NCBI GenBank assembly: GCA_003250475.1
Contig: QKGI01000042.1
Span: 1-34,990, forward strand
Source of the DNA: Bacteroidota bacterium
GTDB lineage: Bacteria > Bacteroidota > Bacteroidia > Bacteroidales > VadinHA17
Length of the DNA: 34,990 bases
Reading direction: 5' to 3'
Shown here: positions 15,911-23,852 of the stretch, one piece after another
How positions within the stretch are numbered: position 1 is the first letter of the stretch
Layout of the letters: every line of letters starts with the position of its first letter
The notes under the pieces: model-generated
Databases searched by the model: none
What the model was told of the DNA's origin: nothing
The model's input: the letters and a program-made list of their open reading frames with translations, nothing else
Program-made: the position numbers and the translations under genes

Positions 15911-18900
15911 ATGGAATATTTGCTGCGATTATCTTTTATTGCGTTTGTACTGGCTGTTACGCATGGCCCGGCCTCTGCCCAGGGTACCAGGTACGAAGCT
16001 GAAGACGGTACTCTGACAGGGACGGTTGCAGAGTCGTCGGTCAGCGGGTATTCAGGTACAGGATACGTCAGCGGGTTTGATAACGACGGTGACATGGTTA
16101 CCGTCTCCTTCAACCTTTCCGGCGGCGGGTACTATAACATATTTGTCGGTTATGCAGGACCTTACGGTGACAAGAAGAATATCCTCAGCATAAACGGCAA
16201 CAGCACTGAGATGTCATTCCCCGCCACGACGGTCTTTACCGAGGCAGCCTACGGAAGAGCATGGCTGAAGGAGGGAAACAACACCGTTTCCCTGATCAAA
16301 TCATGGGGATGGTTTCTGGTTGACTATATACGTATTGAGCCCAATGATGAGCCTGAGACCATTGTTCAGATACCATACGGGCTGGCTACACCATCACCGC
16401 TTACCGCAACAAAAAGGCTGTGGAGTTACCTGACCGACAGCTTTACCCATAAAATACACTCGGGTGCAATGAGCCTTAATGCAAAAGAGGAGGCCGACTG
16501 GCTCTTTGAACAGACGGGAAAGTACCCGGCTCTTACCGGGCTTGATCTGATGAACCATACACGCAGCTACAGCTGGTTTGACAAATCTGTGCTTGTAAAC
16601 GAGGCGGTGAACTGGTACGATAATAACGGCCTTGTGGCTGTCTGCTGGCACTGGCGCGACCCCTCAAGAGTCACGGACCAGTTTTATACATCGGGAACAT
16701 CCTTTGATGTCTCCAAGATTTTTGAACCGACCTCGCAGGAGTATCAGTTCATGCTTAGTGATATTGATATTATTGCCGGCTACCTTAAACAGATAAGTAA
16801 TGCAGAGGTCCCGGTTCTTTTCAGGCCGTTGCACGAAGCCTCCGGGGGGTGGTTCTGGTGGGGTGCAGCAGGGCCGGAACCATGTAAAGCACTGTGGAGG
16901 ATAATGTTCGAGCGCCTGGTAAACTACCATGGACTGAAAAACCTCATATGGGTCTGGACAACAGATGCCGCTGACGGAAACCTTGACTGGTATCCCGGCG
17001 ATGAGTACGTTGATATCCTGGGGGCGGATATTTACGCTGCCGACGGCGATTTCAGTTCGCAGTTGCTGACCTACAATGCCATAAAGGACAGGTTCCAGGG
17101 AAGGAAGATGATAACCCTCAGTGAGAACGGGCCGGTCCCGGACCCGGACTACCTGGTGGCGGATAAAGCTCACTGGTCGTGGTTCATGCCATGGTATGGC
17201 GATTTTATCCGTGACGGGATAATAAATCCGTTGTCACACTGGCAGAAGGTGATGAACCATGAATATGTCATCACCCTTGATGAGATGCCTGACCTGAAGA
17301 ACTATCCCGTAACAGGTGAACAGGACTTCAGCATGTATCCCCAGGGTTTCTTCCTGGCGGACTGGCAGCCAAGGACGGCAACCGTTCCTGAATATGATGA
17401 CGTTCCCGCAGTAACCGACCCTGTTACCGTAGCAGTAACCATTGACTTCAACGATACCCTGACAAAGATCCCCCGCTATCTCTTTGGTGACAATGCGAAC
17501 CTCTGGACCGGCACCATGTCTGATAAGCCAGCCCTGATGAAGCACATGACAAACCGTGAGATGGACCTCCTGCGCGGTCCCGGCGGTAGCATCTCGGATG
17601 TCTTTTTCTGGGACAGGAGCACCTCCGAGCGCCCTGCTGACGTACCCTCATCACTGATGAATGACCCTGCCAACACCTCATGGCCATGGTACGGACAGAG
17701 ACCGGAGAGCTGGACTATGGATGTGGACTCATTCTACAGCATACTGGGCCAGACCGGTGCCACGGGCATGATCACCGTGAACTACGGTTATGCCAGGTAC
17801 GGCACAGGAACTGATCCCGTTGCCCAGGCTGCACACATGGCAGCCGACTGGGTAAGATATGACAACGGCAGATCAAAATACTGGGAGATAGGTAATGAGG
17901 TCTTCGGAAGCTGGGAGGCGGGCTACCGGATAGACAGGTCACTTAACAAGGATGGTCAGCCTGAATACATTACACCCACACTTTACGGACAGCACTGCCG
18001 TGTATTCATAGATTCGATGAAGGCTGCCGCTGCAAAGACAGGCTTTGACATAAAGATAGGCGTTGTAATGGTTGAAGCACCGGCAACACACAGTACCTGG
18101 AACAGGCTTGTTGCAGCCGAGGTTGGCGACATGGCTGACTTCTATTCGGTGCACAGCTATTACACACCATGGAATACCGATTCGGATGTGGCGACGGTGC
18201 TGGCTTCCTACGCCGGCACGGGAGGTTATAAGACATATGTGTGGAATGAGGTGGCCGCCGCCGGAAAACCTAAACTGCCATTGGCACTTACGGAATACAA
18301 CATTTTTGCCCAGGGCTCAAACCAGGCTGTGTCGCACGCTAACGGCATGCATGCGGTACTTGTAACAGGCGAACTGATAAGAACAGGGTATGGAGCAGCC
18401 AACAGATGGGACCTGGCAAACGGATGGGATAACGGAAACGATCACGGCCTGTTTTCCTATAATGAACCGGGTATCCCTGACTATACTCCGCACCCGGCCT
18501 TCTATCATCTCTACTACATGAGCAGGCATACCGGCGATGTGCTTCTGAACTCTTCCATCACAGGTGCAACGGGAGTGGTCGTCACCCCCACAGCGTTCAG
18601 TTCAGGAGAGGCAGGCATCTCAATGGTCAATATGACCAGGGTACGCAAGGTGGTGCGTCTCAACCTCAAAAACTACGGGGTGGGAGAGAGATTTTATACT
18701 TATACCCTTACAGGGACAGATGGTGTCGACTTCTCAAGGAAGGTGTATGTAAACGGCTCCGGCGGGACACTTGATGCAGGAGGACCTGCAGACTATGAGA
18801 CTGTAAGGGCCGATGCCGTGATCATAGGTGATGAGATCAGGGTGGCCATGCCGGCCCTGTCGGCACTCTACATCCTGGTGGAGCCAGGGACAAAGGAGCT

Positions 18901-19180
18901 GGCTGTAAATAATGAGGTAACGGCAGCAGGTACTATCGTGGCTGACGATGAGGTGACACTATGGCCGAACCCGTCAGCCGGCAGTTTCTCAGTGAGAAAC
19001 CTGCCGGATCAGGTCACCCGGATTGAGATAACGGATCTTCAGGGAAGAATACTCTTCAGGAGGGTCACGGGAGACAGAACGCCTGAGCTTACCATTAATA
19101 CAGGCCTGGCTCCGGGCATTTACTTAATAGGTTTTTATGGAGACAGATACAGTGTCACCAGGAAGCTGGTAATAAAATAA
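15911..19180 (+). CDS. Multimodular T9SS-secreted CBM35-GH26-(clan GH-A domain) enzyme
   Basis: The product is 1089 residues long. It has a signal peptide (1-23) and a CBM35-like galactose-binding-type module (about 25-145, TRYEAEDGTLTGTVAES). A GH26 beta-mannanase domain (about 155-490) follows, with acid/base Glu309 in RPLHEASGGWFWWG and nucleophile Glu405 in ITLSENGP. A second TIM-barrel-like domain (about 508-880) has RGPGGSISDVFFW (555-567), KYWEIGNEVFGSW (656-668, Glu663) and LPLALTEYNIF (789-799, Glu795). Both glutamates of a clan GH-A retaining glycosidase are therefore present; it resembles GH51/GH44/GH39-type enzymes but I cannot assign a family. A beta-sandwich (about 885-990) and a type A T9SS sorting domain (about 1013-1089, VTLWPNPSAGSFSVRNLP to RKLVIK) complete it. 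It should be exported by Sec, then T9SS, and act on polymer at or beyond the surface. GH31 follows after 9 bp. Confidence 0.88.
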   Translation: MEYLLRLSFIAFVLAVTHGPASAQGTRYEAEDGTLTGTVAESSVSGYSGTGYVSGFDNDGDMVTVSFNLSGGGYYNIFVGYAGPYGDKKNILSINGNSTEMSFPATTVFTEAAYGRAWLKEGNNTVSLIKSWGWFLVDYIRIEPNDEPETIVQIPYGLATPSPLTATKRLWSYLTDSFTHKIHSGAMSLNAKEEADWLFEQTGKYPALTGLDLMNHTRSYSWFDKSVLVNEAVNWYDNNGLVAVCWHWRDPSRVTDQFYTSGTSFDVSKIFEPTSQEYQFMLSDIDIIAGYLKQISNAEVPVLFRPLHEASGGWFWWGAAGPEPCKALWRIMFERLVNYHGLKNLIWVWTTDAADGNLDWYPGDEYVDILGADIYAADGDFSSQLLTYNAIKDRFQGRKMITLSENGPVPDPDYLVADKAHWSWFMPWYGDFIRDGIINPLSHWQKVMNHEYVITLDEMPDLKNYPVTGEQDFSMYPQGFFLADWQPRTATVPEYDDVPAVTDPVTVAVTIDFNDTLTKIPRYLFGDNANLWTGTMSDKPALMKHMTNREMDLLRGPGGSISDVFFWDRSTSERPADVPSSLMNDPANTSWPWYGQRPESWTMDVDSFYSILGQTGATGMITVNYGYARYGTGTDPVAQAAHMAADWVRYDNGRSKYWEIGNEVFGSWEAGYRIDRSLNKDGQPEYITPTLYGQHCRVFIDSMKAAAAKTGFDIKIGVVMVEAPATHSTWNRLVAAEVGDMADFYSVHSYYTPWNTDSDVATVLASYAGTGGYKTYVWNEVAAAGKPKLPLALTEYNIFAQGSNQAVSHANGMHAVLVTGELIRTGYGAANRWDLANGWDNGNDHGLFSYNEPGIPDYTPHPAFYHLYYMSRHTGDVLLNSSITGATGVVVTPTAFSSGEAGISMVNMTRVRKVVRLNLKNYGVGERFYTYTLTGTDGVDFSRKVYVNGSGGTLDAGGPADYETVRADAVIIGDEIRVAMPALSALYILVEPGTKELAVNNEVTAAGTIVADDEVTLWPNPSAGSFSVRNLPDQVTRIEITDLQGRILFRRVTGDRTPELTINTGLAPGIYLIGFYGDRYSVTRKLVIK

Positions 19181-19189
19181 GATCTGGTT

Positions 19190-22051
19190 ATGAAGATGAT
19201 ACGGGTACTTTTTGCGGCATTGGTTACTGTGGCAGCCATGGTGACTACGGCCTGCCAGTCATGCTCTACTGCACCTTATACAAGAACAGCCGACGGAATA
19301 ATTATAAGGCTCGACGGTAAGTCCGCCTTCCCCGGCCAGGCAATAAGGTTAAAGGTCATTGCTGACAGGATCATCAGGGTTTCTTCAGTGCCTTCCGGGG
19401 AATTTCCCGGGGACAACACCCTCATGGTAGTTGAACAGCCTGCAACGGAAACAGCCTTCACCATCGAGGAGGGCGAAGGACATATAACCCTCAGCACCAC
19501 ATCACTGAACGCCCGGGTGTCACTTGAGACAGGAGAGGTCATTTTCACAGATTCTGAAGGGACAGTCTATGTCGCGGAACAGACTGACGGCGGACGGTCA
19601 TTCCTGCCGGTACAGGTATCCGGAGAGAGGGGTTATACCGTAAGGCAGCAGTTCGAATCATTCGCTGACGAGGCTATATATGGCCTCGGTGCCAACCAGA
19701 CCTCTTACATGAACATGAAAGGGAAGGACGCAAGCCTCTTCCAGTACAACACCCTTGCCGTCGTGCCTTTTATGATCTCCAACCGTAACTACGGGATACT
19801 GTGGGATAACAACTCATGGTCGAAGTACGGAGATATACGAGAATGGTATGAATTATCATCCATGAAGCTCTATGACAGGGATGGTGGTGAAGGCGGACTT
19901 ACGGCAACATACGCCGACAGGCTGACAGGAAAGCAGGTTTATACAAGCCGTACTGAAAACAGGATCAGCTACCTGTTCATCCCCGACCTGGCCAGGCTAC
20001 CTGAAGGGTATGACCCCGGTGCGGGCAAAGTGACATGGGAGGGGGCATTTGAGCCTGACACCACAGGAGTGCACAAGTTCGTCTTTACCTCGGCCGGGTA
20101 CGCCAGGCTGTGGATAGACGGGAAGCTGCTGTACGACAGGTGGCGCCAGTGCTGGAATGCATCGTCCAATTACTTCACCCTGAGCCTGGAGCAGGGTAAA
20201 CAGTACCCTGTGAAGATCGAATGGATCCCTGACGGAGGGGAGTCGTACATAGGACTTAAATATCTCACCCCGCTGGATGAGGAGGAGCAACAGAGGATAT
20301 CATTCTGGTCGGAGGTGGCTGACCAGATAGACTATTATTTTATCTGTGGAGGGAGTATGGATGAGGTCATCAGCGGGTACCGTACGCTGACAGGCAAAGC
20401 CCCTGTCATGCCTGCATGGGCAATGGGCTTCTGGCAGAGCCGCCAGCGTTATACGACCCGGGAAGAGGTGCTTGATGTGGTGAGAGAATACCGGAAACGG
20501 GGCATACCGTTTGACAATGTTGTCCTCGACTGGCAGTACTGGCCTGTTGACAAATGGGGTGACCACCAGTTTGACAGCACCAGGTTTCCCGATCCTGACG
20601 GTATGATCAGGGCCATTCACAATGATTTTAACGCCCGGATCATGATATCGGTGTGGCCCAAGTACTATGTCGGCACGGTGAACTATGAGGCCATGAACAG
20701 CAAAGGATGGCTCTACAGGAGAAACATTGAAAAGGGGCAGAAAGACTGGATAGGATATATTTCCACCTTCTATGACGCCTTCAATGCAGATGCCCGGCAT
20801 GCCTTCTGGGAGCAGATAAACAAAGCTCTTTACAGCAAAGGGATAGATGCCTGGTGGCTTGATGCCACCGAGCCTGACATCTGCTCCAACCTTCCCATGG
20901 ATGAGCGTAAAGCCCTGATGGACCCCACTGCCCTCGGAACGGCAGACAGGTACTTTAATGCTTATTCACTTGTGCAGGCACAGGGTGTATTTGAAGGGCA
21001 GAGTGCCACGGATCCCGGCAACAGGATCTTCATTCTTACCCGTTCCGCATTCGCCGGACTGCAGAGGTATTCGGCAGCCAACTGGAGCGGAGACATAGCA
21101 GCAAGATGGCATGATATGGCTGCCCAGATCCCATGCGGACTTAACTTCTCGATGTCAGGGATACCATGGTGGACAATGGATATAGGAGGATTCTCCGTTG
21201 AGAGCCGCTTCCAGCATCCCTCAGCAGCTGACCTTGACGAATGGCGTGAGCTGATGACACGCTGGCACCAGTTCGGGGCTTTCGTGCCTCTGTTCAGGTC
21301 ACATGGAGAATATCCCTACAGGGAGATTTATAACACCGCCCCTGAGACTCATCCTGCATATAAGTCGATGGTAGCATACAATAAGTTGAGATACAGGCTG
21401 ATGCCCTACATTTATTCGCTGGCCGGCCATGCCTGGCTCGACGATTATACTATCATGAGAGGATTGGCGATGGACTTCAGTCTTGATACGGCAGTTTTCA
21501 ACATTACAGACCAGTATATGTTCGGTCCTTCACTGATGGTTAATCCTGTTACCGAATATAAAGCGAGGTCAAGAAAGGTTTATCTGCCGGCAGCATACGG
21601 ATGGTATGACCTGCGCAGCGGAAGGCATTTCCAGGGAGGAACGGTGACGGAGGCGGATGCCCCTTACGATTATATACCTGTTTTTGCCAGGGAAGGGTCA
21701 ATAGTGCCTGTCGGGCCTGAGATACAGTATTCAATGGAGAAACCGGCTGACCCGCTGACGCTGTTTGTCTACACCGGGGCTGATGGCAGCTTCGTTCTCT
21801 ATGAGGATGAAGGTGATAACAACAATTACATTGAGGGGGAATACACCCTGATACCCTTTGAATGGAGCGAGGAAGAGGGTACTTTATCCATCGGTGAAAG
21901 GAAGGGAGAGTTCCCGGGGATGCTGCAGACACGCACCATCAATGTGATAAAGATATCAGCCGGGAGACCGGTGATGCTTGATTTTGATATGACACCTGAT
22001 ACAACTTTAAGTTATAGCGGAGAGAAGATTACTGTAACTTTGAAAGACTGA
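19190..22051 (+). CDS. GH31 lipoprotein alpha-glycosidase with PA14 insert (alpha-xylosidase-like)
   Basis: The product is 953 residues long, with a lipoprotein signal (Cys22, MVTTAC) and a GH31 N-terminal beta-sandwich interrupted by a PA14 module (about 240-365, WEGAFEPDTTGVHKFVFTSA, then RLWIDGKLLYDRW). The catalytic barrel follows from about 400. Nucleophile Asp558 is in DAWWLDATEPD, and acid/base Asp635 is in NWSGDIAARW. The NFSMSGIPWWTMDIGGF segment (about 653-669) is typical of the Xyl31A-like group. Enzymes with this PA14-bearing plan are mostly xyloglucan alpha-xylosidases acting on non-reducing-end xylose; alpha-galactosidases are also known in GH31. Because no GH27/GH36/GH97 is present in a mannan-rich locus, removal of alpha-Gal is a realistic alternative. 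It probably acts in the periplasm or at the surface, between the T9SS mannanase and the CE7 esterase genes. Confidence 0.9.
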   Translation: MKMIRVLFAALVTVAAMVTTACQSCSTAPYTRTADGIIIRLDGKSAFPGQAIRLKVIADRIIRVSSVPSGEFPGDNTLMVVEQPATETAFTIEEGEGHITLSTTSLNARVSLETGEVIFTDSEGTVYVAEQTDGGRSFLPVQVSGERGYTVRQQFESFADEAIYGLGANQTSYMNMKGKDASLFQYNTLAVVPFMISNRNYGILWDNNSWSKYGDIREWYELSSMKLYDRDGGEGGLTATYADRLTGKQVYTSRTENRISYLFIPDLARLPEGYDPGAGKVTWEGAFEPDTTGVHKFVFTSAGYARLWIDGKLLYDRWRQCWNASSNYFTLSLEQGKQYPVKIEWIPDGGESYIGLKYLTPLDEEEQQRISFWSEVADQIDYYFICGGSMDEVISGYRTLTGKAPVMPAWAMGFWQSRQRYTTREEVLDVVREYRKRGIPFDNVVLDWQYWPVDKWGDHQFDSTRFPDPDGMIRAIHNDFNARIMISVWPKYYVGTVNYEAMNSKGWLYRRNIEKGQKDWIGYISTFYDAFNADARHAFWEQINKALYSKGIDAWWLDATEPDICSNLPMDERKALMDPTALGTADRYFNAYSLVQAQGVFEGQSATDPGNRIFILTRSAFAGLQRYSAANWSGDIAARWHDMAAQIPCGLNFSMSGIPWWTMDIGGFSVESRFQHPSAADLDEWRELMTRWHQFGAFVPLFRSHGEYPYREIYNTAPETHPAYKSMVAYNKLRYRLMPYIYSLAGHAWLDDYTIMRGLAMDFSLDTAVFNITDQYMFGPSLMVNPVTEYKARSRKVYLPAAYGWYDLRSGRHFQGGTVTEADAPYDYIPVFAREGSIVPVGPEIQYSMEKPADPLTLFVYTGADGSFVLYEDEGDNNNYIEGEYTLIPFEWSEEEGTLSIGERKGEFPGMLQTRTINVIKISAGRPVMLDFDMTPDTTLSYSGEKITVTLKD

Positions 22052-22105
22052 CAGGGCAATCACGGTGCATGGAGTTAGGTGAATAATTTAAATTAGATCA
22101 TACTG

Positions 22106-23836
22106 ATGAAAAGACTGTTTCTTTCTGTTGTGCTAGTAACCGTTTATCTCAGCGGCAACACGCAGAGCATTGTGCCTGCCGAGTGGAAGTTCATTACAGA
22201 CGACAAGCCGGAATACATTGATTCTTCCATGAACGACTACTGGTGGGATGATATTTCGCCCCTGACAGTCTGGGAGAGGCAGGGATACGAGGGCTATGAC
22301 GGTTATGCATGGTACAGGGTGAAAGTGGTTGTTCCCTCCTCGATGAAGAGAAATGCTTACAGGTATGACGGCCTGATACTGAACCTGGGGAAGATTGATG
22401 ACAGTGACATAACCTATTTTAATGGTCATCAGGTTGGCAGCACAGGCCAGATGCCACCTGACTATTCAGGGGCATATGATGTGCCGCGTTCATACCGTAT
22501 ACCTGCCGGTTATATCCGGTGGGGGAAAAAGAATACCATCGCTGTAAGGGTCTATGATGCCGGTGGCGACGGAGGTCTTTATGGCGGCCCTGTGGAGCTG
22601 ACTAACATGGGTAACCCTGACCTCCTTACCCTTGGTACGGATATAGCGGCACAGGATATGATCTTTAAGGGAGCCCCTGACATTGAGATTCCCGTAACGG
22701 TAAAGAGCGGGTTCAGAAAAAAATACCGGGGAAACCTTGTCCTTAATATCGTCACCGATTTCGGAGATGAGTTCACTACAAAACAGAGTGAGGTGGTGGT
22801 GAAAAAGAAAAGCATCTCCCGTATCTGTTTCCATGTAGGTGACCTGAAGCCGGGATTCTATAAGGCCACCCTCTCCCTGGAGAGTAAAATGGGGAACAAG
22901 AAGTATAGATTCAATTTCGGGTATGAGCCTGAAAAAATAGTCTCACCGGTTGACCGACAACCTGATTTTGAGGCTTTCTGGGAGAGGACCAGGGCAGAGC
23001 TGGCAGCGGTAGACCCTCAATACAGGATGATACGCATCGATAGTCTCTGCACTGCCACGCACAATGTCTACCTCGTAGAGATGAGATCGCTGGGTAATGC
23101 GCTTATAAGAGGGTGGTACCAGGTGCCGGTCAAACCCGGCAGATATCCGGCCATTATGCAGGTGCCCGGCTACAGCTCGACCATCGTGCCTTCATACGTT
23201 AACTACGGCGATGACATCATCGGCTTCGGGCTGAACATCAGGGGACATGGCAACAGCAAGGACGATGTTAACCCCGGCTTCCCCGGATATATTCTCACTA
23301 ACCTTGATGATAAGGAGAAGTATATATATCGTGGAGCTTATATGGATTGTGTCAGGGGTATCGATTTCCTCTATTCGAGGCCGGAGGTTGACGCTTCGCG
23401 TATAGCCGTGGAGGGAGCCAGCCAGGGAGGTGCACTTACATTTGCCACAGCCGCCCTGGATAATGACAGGATTGCCGTCTGTGCACCACAGGTGCCGTTT
23501 CTGTCAGACTTCAGGGACTATTTCAGGGTTGCCACCTGGCCCGGTAATGAGTTCAAAGAACTTGTCGATCAGCAGAAGAAAATGACATGGGACCAGGTTT
23601 ACTATACCCTCAGTTACTTCGATATCAGGAACCTTGCACCTATGATAAAGGCACCCCTGTTGATGGGAGCGGGACTTATGGATGAGGTATGTCCACCGCA
23701 TATAAATTTTGCAGCGTACAACCAGGTGACCTCTGAAAAGGCATATATTGTCTACCCCGCTGCCGGGCATGGTCTGCCGGAGCACTTTTATCATGCAAAA
23801 ATGGATTGGATAAGGACACGATTCGGATTGAAATAA
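22106..23836 (+). CDS. CE7 acetyl esterase with N-terminal GH2-like jelly roll
   Basis: The product is 576 residues long. It has a signal peptide (about 1-20) and no convincing lipobox, so it is probably periplasmic. Residues about 25-170 form a GH2-type sugar-binding jelly roll (WYRVKVVVPSSM, LILNLGKIDDSDITYFNGHQ, NTIAVRVYD). An Ig-like region spans about 190-272. The rest (about 280-576) is an AXE1/CE7 alpha/beta-hydrolase. The catalytic triad is visible as Ser439 (EGASQGG), Asp526 (GLMDEVCPP) and His555 (PAAGHG); RGHG (379-382) fits the oxyanion region. CE7 enzymes deacetylate xylo-oligosaccharides, other acetylated sugars and cephalosporin C. Here an acetylated (galacto)glucomannan fragment is the likely substrate. 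Most CE7 proteins are single-domain (about 320 residues), so this fusion is longer than usual. Confidence 0.85.
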   Translation: MKRLFLSVVLVTVYLSGNTQSIVPAEWKFITDDKPEYIDSSMNDYWWDDISPLTVWERQGYEGYDGYAWYRVKVVVPSSMKRNAYRYDGLILNLGKIDDSDITYFNGHQVGSTGQMPPDYSGAYDVPRSYRIPAGYIRWGKKNTIAVRVYDAGGDGGLYGGPVELTNMGNPDLLTLGTDIAAQDMIFKGAPDIEIPVTVKSGFRKKYRGNLVLNIVTDFGDEFTTKQSEVVVKKKSISRICFHVGDLKPGFYKATLSLESKMGNKKYRFNFGYEPEKIVSPVDRQPDFEAFWERTRAELAAVDPQYRMIRIDSLCTATHNVYLVEMRSLGNALIRGWYQVPVKPGRYPAIMQVPGYSSTIVPSYVNYGDDIIGFGLNIRGHGNSKDDVNPGFPGYILTNLDDKEKYIYRGAYMDCVRGIDFLYSRPEVDASRIAVEGASQGGALTFATAALDNDRIAVCAPQVPFLSDFRDYFRVATWPGNEFKELVDQQKKMTWDQVYYTLSYFDIRNLAPMIKAPLLMGAGLMDEVCPPHINFAAYNQVTSEKAYIVYPAAGHGLPEHFYHAKMDWIRTRFGLK

Positions 23837-23852
23837 ACAAAATAACAGCGTT

